Below, one piece after another: positions 1 through 17,930 of a stretch of DNA of 64,000 nucleotides. The DNA is taken from positions 84,966 to 148,965 of the forward strand of contig NZ_JAEMVC010000001.1 in the NCBI RefSeq assembly GCF_029215985.1, in the 5' to 3' direction. Source of the DNA: Sulfurimonas sp. SAG-AH-194-C21 (GTDB lineage Bacteria > Campylobacterota > Campylobacteria > Campylobacterales > Sulfurimonadaceae). Each line of letters opens with the position of its first letter. The first letter of the stretch is position 1. The translations under genes were made by a program, and so were the position numbers. The notes beneath the pieces are model-generated. The model searched no databases and was not told where the DNA came from. It worked only from the letters and a program-made list of their open reading frames with translations.

Positions 1-891
1 TCTTTTGCAAATGATGCTGTAAATGATGCAGCTGAGCTTTATGAGATGGCTAAGGAAGAAAATGATGAAGAGTCTTTAAATGCTCTTTATGAGGATGCCG
101 CTACACTACAAGAGCAGATAAGAAGTATGGAGATAGAAGTGCTTCTTAGTGGTGAGAGTGATGCTAACAATGCAATTGTCTCCATTCATCCTGGTGCTGG
201 TGGAACTGAGAGTCAAGACTGGGCAGAGATGCTTCTTCGTATGTATAAACGCTGGGCAGAGAGACGAGGCTTTAGTGTTGAGATACTTGATTATCAAAAT
301 GGTGAAGAGGCTGGGATTAAAGATGTTTCATTTATAGTCAAGGGTGAAAATGCTTATGGTTACCTCAAAGTAGAAAATGGCATACATAGACTCGTGCGCA
401 TCAGTCCTTTTGATTCAAACTCTAAACGCCATACATCTTTTAGTTCTGTTATGGTTTCCCCTGAAGTTGATGACGATATCAACATAGTTATAGAAGACAA
501 AGATTTAAGAGTTGATACATACCGTTCTAGTGGCTCAGGCGGACAGCATGTAAATAAAACAGAGTCTGCTATTAGATTGACTCATATTGAGACTGGTGTT
601 GTTGTACAGTGTCAAAATGATAGAAGTCAGCATAAAAATAAAGCCACTGCTATGAAAATGCTAAAATCTCGTCTGTATGAGTTAGAACTTGAAGCGCAAC
701 AAGCGGAAAAAGATGGTGTCACAAAAAGTGAGATAGGTTGGGGACATCAGATTCGTTCTTATGTAATGCAACCTTATCAACAAGTAAAAGATACACGTTC
801 AAATGAGGCTCTCTCAAATATATCTGCAATCTTAGATGGTGATATAGATAAAATGATAGAGGGTGTTTTAATCGCACAGAATAAGCAGTAG
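1..891 (+). CDS. prfB: Peptide chain release factor 2 (RF2), 5' end outside window
   Basis: Class I release factor that reads UGA/UAA stop codons in the ribosomal A site and triggers peptidyl-tRNA hydrolysis. The frame is open from base 1, so only the C-terminal 296 residues are present; RF2 is usually about 365, so roughly 70 residues lie outside. The SPF tripeptide anticodon that separates RF2 from RF1 (PxT) is encoded at 403-411, and the GGQ catalytic motif, in [14 protein letters not shown], at 538-546. Because the N-terminus is missing, it cannot be seen whether the programmed +1 frameshift known from many RF2 genes exists here. The gene stops 8 bp before the convergent membrane-protein gene. 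Confidence 0.97.
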   Translation, partial: SFANDAVNDAAELYEMAKEENDEESLNALYEDAATLQEQIRSMEIEVLLSGESDANNAIVSIHPGAGGTESQDWAEMLLRMYKRWAERRGFSVEILDYQNGEEAGIKDVSFIVKGENAYGYLKVENGIHRLVRISPFDSNSKRHTSFSSVMVSPEVDDDINIVIEDKDLRVDTYRSSGSGGQHVNKTESAIRLTHIETGVVVQCQNDRSQHKNKATAMKMLKSRLYELELEAQQAEKDGVTKSEIGWGHQIRSYVMQPYQQVKDTRSNEALSNISAILDGDIDKMIEGVLIAQNKQ

Positions 892-899
892 CCTAGAGT

Positions 900-1232
900 T
901 TAAGCTACTCTCTCTTTCTTCTTTAAAAAACTATAAGCAAGTGAACCCACCCCTAAAAGCATAATAATAATAGTGAAGTACTCCATCTGTTTTTCTTGCT
1001 GACCTTTTAACTCATCTAAAAACTTTGAGCTATCAGGTTTACTCTTTGCTTTTTGCGCAGTTGAACTTCCTTTGACACTTGCTTCCATTCTTGCTAAATT
1101 TGCAGCAGCTCTATCATTTTGACTTACTCCCTTTTGAGGTACAGTCCAAAAATGAATCACAAACCCCACCAGAAGTAATAATGCTCCCAAACTTCTTAAT
1201 ATAACTTGCTGGTGCTTTAAATAATATGCCAT
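900..1232 (-). CDS. Small membrane protein with two TM helices, unknown function
   Basis: A 110-residue protein with no family I recognise. A hydrophobic helix spans about residues 13-30 (SLGALLLLVGFVIHFW) and a second about residues 86-103 (YFTIIIMLLGVGSLAYSFL). Between them is a hydrophilic, Lys/Ser/Gln-rich segment of about 55 residues, and the protein ends KKKERVA, which favours a cytoplasmic C-terminus. It is transcribed alone, convergent with prfB and divergent from bpt. Start ATG follows a GGAAAG-type Shine-Dalgarno. It could be a regulatory or scaffold membrane peptide; nothing in the sequence decides this. Confidence 0.75.
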   Translation of the reverse strand: MAYYLKHQQVILRSLGALLLLVGFVIHFWTVPQKGVSQNDRAAANLARMEASVKGSSTAQKAKSKPDSSKFLDELKGQQEKQMEYFTIIIMLLGVGSLAYSFLKKKERVA

Positions 1233-1265
1233 TGCTTTCCTTTTTGCTTTTTATTAGACAAATTA

Positions 1266-1274
1266 TGTCAAAAT
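1266..1274 (+). promoter_or_regulatory. Candidate -10 element 6 nt before bpt ATG
   Basis: TGT followed by CAAAAT (extended -10 style, 4 of 6 matches to TATAAT) ends 6 nt before the bpt ATG, so transcription would begin at or next to the start codon. No Shine-Dalgarno is visible in between. It is one of the weaker members of a group of similarly spaced sites in the window. Confidence 0.4.
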
Positions 1275-1280
1275 CCCACT

Positions 1281-1994
1281 ATGAATTTACTTAAAGAATT
1301 TTTTATTGATGACAAGTGCTCTTACTTGGACAACAAAGAGCAAACTACTCATTATAAAATGATAGATGAATGTGACTCAGAATCTTGTGAGGCACTTGTG
1401 GAAAGAGGCTTTCGCCGTTTTGGAAAAATGTACTTTAGACCAATATGCAGTGAGTGCACAGAATGTCAAAGTATCAAAATAGATGTCGCTAATTATAAGT
1501 TTAGTAAATCTGCTCGAAGAATACTAAAAAAAGCATCACACATACAGACATACATACAAAAACCAACACTTACAAGAGAGCATATACGAATTTTTAAAAA
1601 ATATCATCTACATATGAGTGATAAAAAGAGCTGGGAATATACAGAGACATCTGCAGAGAACTACCATAGTTCTTTTGTTTCAGGTCATGAAGACTTTGGA
1701 TACGAAGTACTTTACTATGATGAAGATAAATTAATTGCAGTTGATTTAATAGATGTCTTGGAGAATGGAATATCGTCTATATACTTTTACTATGATCCAG
1801 ACTACGCACACCTATCGCTAGGAAAGTATTCACTCTATAAGCAAATAAAGTTTGCAAAGAGCACAGAAAAAAGTTGGATATACTTAGGCTACTATGTTGA
1901 GGGGTGCCCATCTCTTTCATACAAGTCACAGTATAAGCCCTACTTGACACTTAAAGGTAGACCAAACGAACATGCATCCTATGAATGGCTTTAA
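1281..1994 (+). CDS. bpt: Aspartate/glutamate leucyltransferase (N-end rule)
   Basis: Bpt/Ate1-like aminoacyl-tRNA-protein transferase, 237 residues, the usual size for the bacterial family. It transfers leucine from Leu-tRNA to proteins with N-terminal Asp or Glu, marking them for ClpS/ClpAP degradation in the cytoplasm. Family signatures: the N-terminal GFRRFGKMYFRPICSECTEC segment (residues about 43-62, with the conserved CxxC) and the GNAT-type C-terminal half with SIYFYYDPDY and YYVEGCPSLSYKSQYKP. Its stop codon overlaps that of the following minus-strand gene (1991-1994). The translation start probably lies at the transcription start (see the -10 at 1266). Confidence 0.93.
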   Translation: MNLLKEFFIDDKCSYLDNKEQTTHYKMIDECDSESCEALVERGFRRFGKMYFRPICSECTECQSIKIDVANYKFSKSARRILKKASHIQTYIQKPTLTREHIRIFKKYHLHMSDKKSWEYTETSAENYHSSFVSGHEDFGYEVLYYDEDKLIAVDLIDVLENGISSIYFYYDPDYAHLSLGKYSLYKQIKFAKSTEKSWIYLGYYVEGCPSLSYKSQYKPYLTLKGRPNEHASYEWL

Positions 1995-2656
1995 TGTGCT
2001 AGTTCTATTTTTTGTATTTCTCTAATTTTTGCTTTTTTAGTATTTAAATCTTTTTGAAGATCCGCTTCTAGTTTCTTCTGCTGTGCTTTATCATTTTCAC
2101 GAATACGTTTTATTTTTTCTGCTTCTAATTGTTGTTTTGTTTTATAACGCTTTTTTTGACCCTCTTTTTTTGCTCTGAGTCTTGCATCTTCTTCTAGGAG
2201 ACTATCAATAATTCCTTGGGAAGTAAGATTTTCTTTGTTTTTATAATAGTAGTCAATAATTTCTTTTTTATTTTTTTGTGTATTTAGAAGTCCACTATTT
2301 ATAATCTGAGAAAAGAGTTTATAATTATCTTTTTTCATAGATTCTTTATATTGATTTTTTAAGCTTCTTAAAAAATAGTCATTTGTTTTAGAAAGTGAAC
2401 GAAGTTTGTTGAGATAGCCTTTTTTTGCACTACTTGAACTCTTCTTTTCAAGTGCATATCCTTCTTCTTTAGCTTTATATACTTCACTAGTATATTTATC
2501 AATATCATCTATATACAATTTATAAGCATCTATCTCTTTTAGAGATTCGATATTTTTTATATTATTATAAATAACATCACCCAAAGCAGCATATGGTTTT
2601 GGATTATGAGCGGATAAAAGAGTAGTAAAAAGAGTAATTAAAATAAGTTTGTACAT
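1991..2656 (-). CDS. Secreted K/E-rich coiled-coil protein, unknown function
   Basis: A 221-residue protein of no recognised family. A signal peptide is clear at the N-terminus (MYKLILITLFTTLLSAH, cleavage near residue 16), so it is exported to the periplasm. The C-terminal third (about 155-215) is a run of charged, heptad-compatible sequence rich in Lys, Glu, Ala and Gln (KRYKTKQQLEAEKIKRIREN), predicted coiled coil; a shorter lysine-rich patch with a KKSSSSAKKGYL stretch lies near residue 70. The gene is monocistronic, convergent with bpt. It may be a structural or envelope-associated factor, but that is a guess from composition. Confidence 0.7.
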   Translation of the reverse strand: MYKLILITLFTTLLSAHNPKPYAALGDVIYNNIKNIESLKEIDAYKLYIDDIDKYTSEVYKAKEEGYALEKKSSSSAKKGYLNKLRSLSKTNDYFLRSLKNQYKESMKKDNYKLFSQIINSGLLNTQKNKKEIIDYYYKNKENLTSQGIIDSLLEEDARLRAKKEGQKKRYKTKQQLEAEKIKRIRENDKAQQKKLEADLQKDLNTKKAKIREIQKIELAH

Positions 2657-2708
2657 GGGGAGCCTAAAAGTTTTTTATAATTATAGCAGTTTTAAATGAT
2701 TTATGAAG

Positions 2709-2737
2709 AAGTTACTCTCGCAAAAGGAGAGTAACTT
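2709..2737 (-). terminator. Terminator-like hairpin after fusA
   Basis: A perfect 11-bp stem (AAGTTACTCTC / GAGAGTAACTT) with a 7-nt loop lies 24 bp past the fusA stop codon. Read on the minus strand it is followed by TTCTTCAT, a weak U tract. It marks the end of the rpsL-rpsG-fusA transcript. Confidence 0.65.
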
Positions 2738-2760
2738 GAAGAAAGGATATAGAGTCGATA

Positions 2761-4851
2761 CTATCCGTTACGTTTTTTCTGAATTTCTTCAGATACTGCT
2801 TTAGGAACTTCAGCATAGTGATCAAATTCCATAGAGTAAGTAGCACGACCTTGTGTAGCTGAACGAAGGTCAGTTGAATAACCAAACATTTCAGATAAAG
2901 GAACGAATGCATCAACAATTTTACTACCAGCACGATCACCCATAGCATTGATTTGTCCACGACGTCTGTTAAGGTCACCGATAACATCACCCATGTTCTC
3001 TTCTGGTGTTTCAACTTCAACTTTCATCATTGGCTCAAGGATTGAAGGCTTAGCTATACGACAAGCAGCTTTGAAACCCATTGATGCAGCAAGTTTAAAT
3101 GCCATCTCATTTGAATCGACATCATGATAAGAACCATCATAAAGAGTTACATCAACGTCTTCCATTGGGTATCCAGCAAGAACACCTGTCTGCATAGCTT
3201 CCTCACAACCTTTTCTAACAGCTGGAATAAATTCTTTAGGAACAGATCCACCTTTAATAGCATCATGGAAAACATAACCTGTATCTTTTTCACCTGGCTT
3301 AACACGAAGATAAACATGACCAAACTGACCACGACCACCTGACTGCTTAGCATACTTGTACTCTTGTTGTACTTCTTCTTTGATAGACTCACGGTAAGAA
3401 ACCTGTGGAGCACCAACTTCAGCTTCAACACCAAACTCACGTCTCATTCTATCAACAAGAATCTCAAGGTGTAACTCACCCATACCAGAAATAATAGTTT
3501 GACCAGTCTCTTCATCAGAACTTACACGAAAAGATGGATCTTCAGCTGCTAGTTTATTTAGTGCAACACCCATTTTTTCTTGGTCAGCTTTTGTTTTAGG
3601 CTCAACTGCAACAGAGATAACTGGTGCCGGGAAGTCCATTCTTTCAAGAACAACTTTAACATCACCTTGACATAAAGTATCACCAGTAGTTGTAGCCTTA
3701 AGACCAACAACAGCACCGATTTCACCTGCATAAATAGTTTTAATCTCTTCACGTTTGATAGCATGCATCTTAACGATACGCCCAATTCGCTCTTTCTTAT
3801 CTTTAGTAGAGTTATGTACGAATGAACCTGAATCTAAAGACCCACGGTAAACACGAATAAAAGTAAGAACACCAACAAATGGATCTGTCATTATTTTAAA
3901 TGCAAGTGCAGCAAAATCACCCTCGTCACTTGACTCAACTTCAACTTCTACTTCTTCATCATCCATAAGTGTACCCATGATTGCAGCAGACTCTACTGGA
4001 GAAGGTAGGTAATCAACAACAGCATCAAGAAGTGTCTGAACACCCTTGTTTTTAAATGCAGTACCTGGAGTCATTGGAACGATAGCCATACCAAGTGTTG
4101 CAGACTTAATAGCAGCTTTTATTTCGTCTTGTGTGAATTCTTCGCCATCAAGGAATTTTTCAGCGAAATCATCATTACCATCAACTTCAGCAAGAGTTTC
4201 CATCATTTTTTCTCTGTACTCTTCAGAAATTTCTTTTAAAGAATCACGGATATCTTGCTCATGATAAGCAGAACCCATTTCAGCATCAGTATCCCAAACG
4301 ATTTCTTTCATTTTAACTAAGTCAACAACACCTTCAAACTCAGCTTCTGCACCGATAGGTAATTGAAAAGGCATTGGATTACCTTTAAGACGATCTTTAA
4401 TTTGACGCTCAACTTCGTAGAAATCTGCACCAGTTCTGTCCATCTTATTAACAAAAACAATTGAAGGAACCTTATAACGGTTACGTTGTCTCCAAACTGT
4501 TTCTGATTGAGGCTGAACACCACCAACCGCACAGAAAACTGAAACAGCACCATCAAGAACACGCATAGAACGCTCAACTTCAATAGTAAAGTCAACGTGT
4601 CCCGGAGTATCAATAATGTTAATTTGTTTACCATTCCACTCACAAGTAGTTGCAGCAGAAGTAATTGTAATACCACGCTCTTGTTCTTGTTCCATCCAGT
4701 CCATAGTTGCAGCACCATCATGTACTTCACCTATCTTATGCTCAACACCAGTGTAGAAAAGAATTCTTTCTGTAGTTGTTGTTTTACCTGCATCAATGTG
4801 TGCAGCAATACCGATGTTTCTTACGTCGTTTAGTTTGTGACTTCTTGCCAT
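2761..4851 (-). CDS. fusA: Elongation factor G
   Basis: Translational GTPase (696 residues, normal EF-G size) that drives ribosome translocation and, with RRF, recycling. The G domain shows G1 AHIDAGKT at residues 17-24, G3 DTPGH, and G4 NKMDR; the protein continues through domains II-V with the expected sequence. Start ATG is unambiguous ([15 protein letters not shown]). It is the last gene of the str-type unit rpsL-rpsG-fusA; tuf is not adjacent as in E. coli str but lies about 13.7 kb upstream in the same direction. A 130-bp gap containing two inverted repeats separates it from rpsG. Confidence 0.99.
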   Translation of the reverse strand: MARSHKLNDVRNIGIAAHIDAGKTTTTERILFYTGVEHKIGEVHDGAATMDWMEQEQERGITITSAATTCEWNGKQINIIDTPGHVDFTIEVERSMRVLDGAVSVFCAVGGVQPQSETVWRQRNRYKVPSIVFVNKMDRTGADFYEVERQIKDRLKGNPMPFQLPIGAEAEFEGVVDLVKMKEIVWDTDAEMGSAYHEQDIRDSLKEISEEYREKMMETLAEVDGNDDFAEKFLDGEEFTQDEIKAAIKSATLGMAIVPMTPGTAFKNKGVQTLLDAVVDYLPSPVESAAIMGTLMDDEEVEVEVESSDEGDFAALAFKIMTDPFVGVLTFIRVYRGSLDSGSFVHNSTKDKKERIGRIVKMHAIKREEIKTIYAGEIGAVVGLKATTTGDTLCQGDVKVVLERMDFPAPVISVAVEPKTKADQEKMGVALNKLAAEDPSFRVSSDEETGQTIISGMGELHLEILVDRMRREFGVEAEVGAPQVSYRESIKEEVQQEYKYAKQSGGRGQFGHVYLRVKPGEKDTGYVFHDAIKGGSVPKEFIPAVRKGCEEAMQTGVLAGYPMEDVDVTLYDGSYHDVDSNEMAFKLAASMGFKAACRIAKPSILEPMMKVEVETPEENMGDVIGDLNRRRGQINAMGDRAGSKIVDAFVPLSEMFGYSTDLRSATQGRATYSMEFDHYAEVPKAVSEEIQKKRNG

Positions 4852-4885
4852 AGTTTTAGTACCTTGTTATATTAGTTGAGAGATA

Positions 4886-4965
4886 AGCTCTTTTATAAAT
4901 AAAGTTTCATTTACTTACAAAAGAGCTGTCAATATTAATTGTAAGAAGAGATAAACTCTTCTTAC
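4886..4965 (-). other. Inverted repeats in the rpsG-fusA gap
   Basis: Two dyads lie in the 130-bp gap. A perfect hairpin at 4941-4965 (stem GTAAGAAGAG / CTCTTCTTAC, 5-nt loop) has no following U run, so it is more likely an mRNA processing or stability element than a terminator. A longer-range pair (AGCTCTTTT at 4886-4894 with AAAAGAGCT at 4919-4927) sits in the fusA leader. Confidence 0.5.
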
Positions 4966-4981
4966 GGTCGAAAATGAAAAC

Positions 4982-5467
<486 letters not shown>

Positions 5468-5554
5468 TCAATTTTTTCAAATTTACTCAAAATTAACTAC
5501 TTAAAGTCAATCCTGTAGCTATTGAATATATTTTCTTAAAAAAACAGTCTTAGA

Positions 5555-5929
5555 CTATTTTTTAGGCTTCTTAGTACCGTATTTTGATCTTGCAACCATA
5601 CGGCCAGCAACACCAGCAGTATCAAGAGCACCACGAACGATATGGTATTTAACACCAGGTAAATCTTTAATACGACCGCCACGTACAAGTACGATTGAGT
5701 GTTCTTGAAGGTTGTGACCCTCTCCACCGATATACGAAATAACTTCGAAACCAGATGTTAATCTAACTTTTGCAACTTTTCTTAAAGCCGAGTTAGGTTT
5801 TTTTGGTGTAGTTGTGTAAACACGAGTACATACACCACGACGCTGAGGACATGAAACAAGCGCAGGTGATTTAGACTTCTTAATCACACGTTTACGCTCA
5901 TTACGAATCAATTGGTTGATTGTAGGCAT
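5555..5929 (-). CDS. rpsL: 30S ribosomal protein S12
   Basis: Decoding-centre protein of 124 residues and the classical streptomycin-resistance locus. The start [13 protein letters not shown] and the conserved segments [19 protein letters not shown] and [15 protein letters not shown] are typical. The two lysines whose substitution gives resistance (in PKKPNSA and in RVKDLPGVRYH-type motifs) are wild-type-like here: KKPNSA and [12 protein letters not shown]. First gene of rpsL-rpsG-fusA, with a 294-bp leader region after rpoC that contains a terminator-like hairpin and a dispersed repeat. Confidence 0.98.
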   Translation of the reverse strand: MPTINQLIRNERKRVIKKSKSPALVSCPQRRGVCTRVYTTTPKKPNSALRKVAKVRLTSGFEVISYIGGEGHNLQEHSIVLVRGGRIKDLPGVKYHIVRGALDTAGVAGRMVARSKYGTKKPKK

Positions 5930-5983
5930 ACAATTCCTTTATATAAATTTCCAGTAGAATTTAACTCCACTACTATAGACATA

Positions 5984-6005
5984 AAAATGAGCAAAAGCCC
6001 ATTTT
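5984..6005 (-). terminator. Terminator-like hairpin in the rpsL leader
   Basis: On the minus strand the RNA AAAAUGGGC-UUUU-GCUCAUUUU forms a 9-bp stem (one G-U pair) that ends in a U run, about 55 nt before the rpsL start. It lies upstream of rpsL, not after a gene end, so it looks like an attenuator for the str operon rather than an operon terminator. Confidence 0.45.
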
Positions 6006-6051
6006 CATGGCAAGGACATTAAGTCCTTACAATCCCCTAAAGCTACAAAAA
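6006..6051 (+). repeat. Dispersed hairpin repeat, copy 1
   Basis: Forty-six bases containing the hairpin AAGGACATTAAGTCCTT followed by ACAATCCCCTAAAGCTACAA. A near-identical copy occurs on the opposite strand at 19811-19850 upstream of tuf; the CCCCTAAAGCTACAAAAA portion is exactly conserved. It is non-coding and lies in the rpsL leader. Confidence 0.7.
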
Positions 6052-6181
6052 TAAATTTTTGAGACAATAGTGAATATGTACTATATTAATTAGAGAGTTA
6101 TAGACACGAGATAATACAGAAATTGTAATTAAAGTTAGCTTATTTTAAGTGGGAATTAATACTTGAAAGAATAGGTGGGAA

Positions 6182-6204
6182 TATATGAGCACAAAGCTCA
6201 TATA
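6182..6204 (-). terminator. Hairpin after rpoC
   Basis: A 9-bp perfect stem TATATGAGC / GCTCATATA with a 5-nt loop lies 20 bp past the rpoC stop codon. Only a short U stretch follows in the minus direction, so it may be a weak terminator or a processing signal between rpoC and rpsL. Confidence 0.45.
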
Positions 6205-6223
6205 CAAAGAGGAAAAGTATTTA

Positions 6224-14888
<8,665 letters not shown>

Positions 14889-14941
14889 CTAACCTCGGTA
14901 AATATTTGTATCAATTCAAGCGTCCTTGAATGATTAATTTT

Positions 14942-15064
14942 GAGGCTCTTTTAAGAGCTCGATTTTATAGTGCTTATAAACGACATAAGGGCACTTTTAC
15001 CAAGAGAGTTTATCTCTTCGTAAAAGCGCCCAAAATTGAGAGCGGCATTTACATGCCAACTCTC
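14942..15064 (-). promoter_or_regulatory. Three consecutive hairpins in the rplL-rpoB gap
   Basis: In mRNA order the gap forms: a hairpin at 15038-15064 (GAGAG..GGCAT / ATGCC..CTCTC), a long imperfect hairpin at 14989-15031 (GGGCGCTTTTAC..AAGAG / CTCTT..GTAAAAGTGCCC), and one at 14942-14960 (GCTCTT / AAGAGC). None has a strong U tract. In E. coli the equivalent gap contains a partial attenuator and an RNase III site that lower rpoBC expression relative to L7/L12; a similar role is inferred here. Confidence 0.5.
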
Positions 15065-15082
15065 ATAAAAAGTAGTGAGAAA

Positions 15083-15451
15083 TTATTTAATTTCTGCTTC
15101 TGCACCAGCTTCAAGTAGAGCAGCTAAAGCTTCATCAGCAGAATCTTTATCTACACCCTCTTTGATATTAGATGGAAGACCTTCACAAGCCTCTTTTGCT
15201 TCTTTAAGTCCAAGACCAGTAAGAGCACGAACAGCTTTAATAACTGCAATTTTCTTAGCACCAACATTAGTAAGTACTACATCAAATTCAGTTTTTTCAG
15301 CAGCAGCTTCACCAGCAACAGCTCCACCAGCAACAGCAACAGGTTGTGCAGATACTTGAAATTTTTCTTCGAATTCTTTAACAAGCTCAGAAAGCTCAAG
15401 AACAGATAGGTTTGAAATAAATTCTAATACGTCTTCTTTAGTAACAGCCAT
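15083..15451 (-). CDS. rplL: 50S ribosomal protein L7/L12
   Basis: Stalk protein (122 residues) that recruits and activates translational GTPases such as the EF-Tu and EF-G encoded in this window. The N-terminal dimerisation domain [20 protein letters not shown] is followed by an Ala/Gly/Val-rich hinge (about 38-53) and the globular C-terminal domain with [20 protein letters not shown]. It follows rplJ by 60 bp and precedes a hairpin-rich gap before rpoB, as expected for a protein needed in several copies per ribosome. Confidence 0.98.
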   Translation of the reverse strand: MAVTKEDVLEFISNLSVLELSELVKEFEEKFQVSAQPVAVAGGAVAGEAAAEKTEFDVVLTNVGAKKIAVIKAVRALTGLGLKEAKEACEGLPSNIKEGVDKDSADEALAALLEAGAEAEIK

Positions 15452-15511
15452 AATGACTCCTTCAGTTTTTTATATTTTTTTGTGAAATAAATCACGATTT
15501 AGAAGTAAAGC

Positions 15512-15994
15512 CTAAGCTTCTTCTTCTAGTTTCTTTCTTAAAGCGTCGATTCCAACAGCCATATTCGTAATTGGAGCCATCCAAGTAGCAGCAAGCATAC
15601 CGAGTAACTCATCACGACCAGGAAGCTTAGCGAACGCTTCGATTTTAGCTAAGTCTGCAGGTTCTTTATCTAAATAACCAGCTTTGATAACAAATTTTTC
15701 ATTGTCTTTAGCGAAATCAGCAGCAACTTTAGATGCACTAATAACGTCATTTGACCAAATAAAAATATTTGTGTCTTTGATCTCAATACCAGACATATCA
15801 GAGTTTTTCAACGCGATAGTAGCTAGTGAGTTTTTAACAACCTGAACACTTGTATCTTTTGCTTTAGCAGATGCACGTAAACTTTCAAGGTCACTTACAG
15901 TTAAACCTTTGTAGTCACATATAACAACTGCTGTCGTATCACTAAATGCTGTTGTTAATTCTGCAATTAATTCAGCTTTTCTTGATTTTAACAT
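15512..15994 (-). CDS. rplJ: 50S ribosomal protein L10
   Basis: Base of the L10(L12)n ribosomal stalk, 160 residues. The N-terminal rRNA-binding domain includes VVICDYKGLTVSDLESLR and ASAKAKDTSVQVVKNSLA, and the C-terminal helix that binds L7/L12 dimers ends IDALRKKLEEEA. Shine-Dalgarno GGAAAGGAG precedes the ATG. The 190-bp leader contains a promoter-like TATACT and a three-way-junction structure resembling an L10 autoregulatory leader, which fits the known feedback repression of this operon by L10-L12. Confidence 0.98.
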   Translation of the reverse strand: MLKSRKAELIAELTTAFSDTTAVVICDYKGLTVSDLESLRASAKAKDTSVQVVKNSLATIALKNSDMSGIEIKDTNIFIWSNDVISASKVAADFAKDNEKFVIKAGYLDKEPADLAKIEAFAKLPGRDELLGMLAATWMAPITNMAVGIDALRKKLEEEA

Positions 15995-16025
15995 TTATTT
16001 CTCCTTTCCAGACATAACTTCAAGA

Positions 16026-16075
16026 GGGGCGAGAAAGGCTCGATTAAGCTAAGTATCAACACGATACATACCCCC
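16026..16075 (-). promoter_or_regulatory. Candidate L10-type mRNA leader
   Basis: In the rplJ leader RNA, GGGG near 16071-16075 can pair with CCCC near 16026-16029, enclosing two hairpins (GUAUC-GUGUU-GAUAC and CGAG-CCUUU-CUCG). The three-way layout just upstream of the ribosome-binding site is what is expected of the L10 leader on which L10(L12)4 binds to repress translation. Assignment is by architecture and position, not by a covariance-model match. Confidence 0.4.
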
Positions 16076-16091
16076 AACTATCTTTAGTCCA

Positions 16092-16097
16092 AGTATA
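16092..16097 (-). promoter_or_regulatory. Candidate -10 box of rplJ-rplL
   Basis: TATACT on the minus strand, preceded by an A/T-rich stretch, would start transcription near 16085 just ahead of the candidate L10 leader. No good -35 is seen. Confidence 0.35.
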
Positions 16098-16165
16098 AAT
16101 TCAGATTTTCATAATAAAAATCTTTACTTTAAAATACTAATATTTCAAAATAAAGATTTAAATAA

Positions 16166-16186
16166 CAAACGCCAAATGGCGTTTTG
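16166..16186 (-). terminator. Hairpin directly after rplA
   Basis: AAACGCCA / TGGCGTTT (8-bp stem, 2-nt loop) begins at the base after the rplA stop codon. The following U stretch is short, so it probably reduces rather than abolishes read-through into rplJ. Confidence 0.45.
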
Positions 16187-16879
16187 CTATTTAATATCTG
16201 CTAGTTCAACTAAATCAAGTTTAACAGCTGGACTCATAGTTAAACTAAGAGCAGCATTTTTGATATAGCGACCTTTTGCAGAAGCTGGTTTTTGCTTGTT
16301 AATAGCAACGATAAAAGCAGTAAGGTTTTCAGCGATTTGCTCTGCACCAAAACTTGCTTTACCAATACCCGCATGGATATTTCCCTTTTTGTCAACACGG
16401 AAGTTTACTTGTCCGCCTTTAACATTTTTAACAGCAGTTGCAACATCTGGAGTTACAGTTCCTGTTTTAGGGTTAGGCATAAGACCTTTTGGCCCTAAAA
16501 TACGACCAATCTGTCCAACAAGTCCCATACAATCTGGTGCAGCAACTACTACATCAAAATTAAAGATTCCTGCTTTAATATCTGCAACTAAATCGTCAGT
16601 ACCAACGATATCAGCACCAGCAGCCTTAGCTTCATCAGCTTTAACACCTTTTGCAAAAACTGCAACACGAACAGTTTTACCTGTACCATGTGGAAGTACT
16701 AATGCACCACGAACCATTTGGTCAGCGTGACGAGGGTCAACATTTAAATTCATTGCAATTTCAACTGTTTCGTCGAATTTTGCACTTGTTAAATCTTTTA
16801 AAGTTGCAGCAGCTTCAGTTACACCGTAAGCTTTGCTTGCATCTAGTTTTTCAACTAATTGTTTATATCTTTTGCTCAT
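16187..16879 (-). CDS. rplA: 50S ribosomal protein L1
   Basis: L1-stalk protein (230 residues from this start) that controls E-site tRNA release. Signatures: [25 protein letters not shown] near residue 45, [23 protein letters not shown] around 115-140 and [16 protein letters not shown]. The frame extends two codons further to a TTG, but ATG at 16879 (MSKRYKQL) is preceded by GGAG at a good 8-nt distance and is preferred. It is paired with rplK upstream; in E. coli L1 represses rplK-rplA translation. Confidence 0.97.
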   Translation of the reverse strand: MSKRYKQLVEKLDASKAYGVTEAAATLKDLTSAKFDETVEIAMNLNVDPRHADQMVRGALVLPHGTGKTVRVAVFAKGVKADEAKAAGADIVGTDDLVADIKAGIFNFDVVVAAPDCMGLVGQIGRILGPKGLMPNPKTGTVTPDVATAVKNVKGGQVNFRVDKKGNIHAGIGKASFGAEQIAENLTAFIVAINKQKPASAKGRYIKNAALSLTMSPAVKLDLVELADIK

Positions 16880-16946
16880 TGTCAAATCTCCATATTAATT
16901 CTGCCACATAATTTTAAATCATTGTGGTCGATGATCTTTGCAGAAA

Positions 16947-17372
16947 TTAATCTACTATTTTAATACCCATTGAACGAGCTGTACCTGCTAAAGTATTAGC
17001 AGCCATATCTTTATCATCAGTATTTAAGTCAGCGATTTTAGCGTCAACAACTTCCATAAGTTGTGCACGAGTAAGTTGTCCAACTATATTTTTAAGAGGA
17101 TTATCAGTACCCTTCTTAAGTCCAGCTGCTTTCATGATAAGAGCAGATGCCGGTGGTTGCTTTGTGATAAAAGAAAAACTTCTATCTGTATAAACTGTAA
17201 TAACAACTGGAACTTTGAATCCCATTTTGTCTTTTGTTTTCTCGTTAAATGCCTTAGTAAACTCCATGATGTTAACACCACGTTGTCCTAGAGCTGGTCC
17301 TACTGGTGGAGCCGGGTTAGCTTTACCAGCTTCAATATGTAACTTGATATAATCCATTACTTTTTTTGCCAT
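16947..17372 (-). CDS. rplK: 50S ribosomal protein L11
   Basis: GTPase-centre protein of 141 residues; the N-terminal domain is the target of thiostrepton-type antibiotics and is needed for RelA-dependent stringent response. Conserved [15 protein letters not shown] lies at residues about 21-35 and the C-terminal domain contains GTARSMGI. A methylation-prone N-terminus ([20 protein letters not shown]) is typical. It sits 21 bp after nusG. Confidence 0.98.
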   Translation of the reverse strand: MAKKVMDYIKLHIEAGKANPAPPVGPALGQRGVNIMEFTKAFNEKTKDKMGFKVPVVITVYTDRSFSFITKQPPASALIMKAAGLKKGTDNPLKNIVGQLTRAQLMEVVDAKIADLNTDDKDMAANTLAGTARSMGIKIVD

Positions 17373-17393
17373 TGTATTTTCCTTGTTTTAAAT

Positions 17394-17921
17394 TTAAATT
17401 ATTTTTTCGACTTGTGTATAAGAGATATCTACCGGAGTAGCTCTTCCAAAAATTGAAACATTAAGTTTTAAAGTACCGTGTTCTAAATCGTACTCATCAA
17501 CAGTTGCCGTAAAGTTAGCAAATGGACCTTCAATAATACGAACAGTTTCACCATTTTCAAAAAATACTTTTGGTTTAGGTGCTGCACGATTATTTACACG
17601 ATCAAGAATAACATTAATATCTTTCTCGCTTAATGGTGTTGGAGTATTTCCTTCACCAATGAAACCTGATACTTTTGGAATTGATTGAACTAAATGCTGA
17701 ATCTCTGTATTTAACTCTAGTTTTGCAAAAACATAACCAGAGTATAAAGAACGTTCAGTTACTTTTTTCTTTCCATCTTTTACTTCTATAACATCTTCAG
17801 TAGGAACGATAACTTCAGTGATGAACTCTTGCAAACCCATCTCTTCTATCATGTTAAAGATTGCATCTCTAACTAATCTATCACTACCATATGTCTGAAT
17901 AGAGTACCATTGTTGTGCCAT
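17394..17921 (-). CDS. nusG: Transcription antitermination/elongation factor NusG
   Basis: RNA polymerase clamp-bridging elongation factor of 175 residues. The NGN domain begins QQWYSIQTYGSDRLVRDAI and includes SLYSGYVFAKLEL; the C-terminal KOW domain is FFENGETVRIIEGPFANFTAT with ..TLKLNVSIFGRATPV. It couples transcription with translation or Rho through the KOW domain. Operon partner of secE (9-bp gap) and of rplK, in the conserved order secE-nusG-rplK-rplA. Confidence 0.98.
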   Translation of the reverse strand: MAQQWYSIQTYGSDRLVRDAIFNMIEEMGLQEFITEVIVPTEDVIEVKDGKKKVTERSLYSGYVFAKLELNTEIQHLVQSIPKVSGFIGEGNTPTPLSEKDINVILDRVNNRAAPKPKVFFENGETVRIIEGPFANFTATVDEYDLEHGTLKLNVSIFGRATPVDISYTQVEKII

Positions 17922-17930
17922 ATTTACTCC

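Noticed and set aside
1..90. Programmed frameshift in prfB
   Set aside because: The N-terminal codons where it occurs lie outside the window, so presence or absence cannot be judged.
2712..3020. Minus-strand open frame of about 100 codons next to fusA
   Set aside because: It lies inside fusA in another frame, has no ribosome-binding site, and its composition is that of a shadow frame.
16296..16730. Plus-strand open frame opposite rplA
   Set aside because: It is antisense to a well-conserved ribosomal protein gene, with no start signal; a typical shadow of AT-poor third positions.
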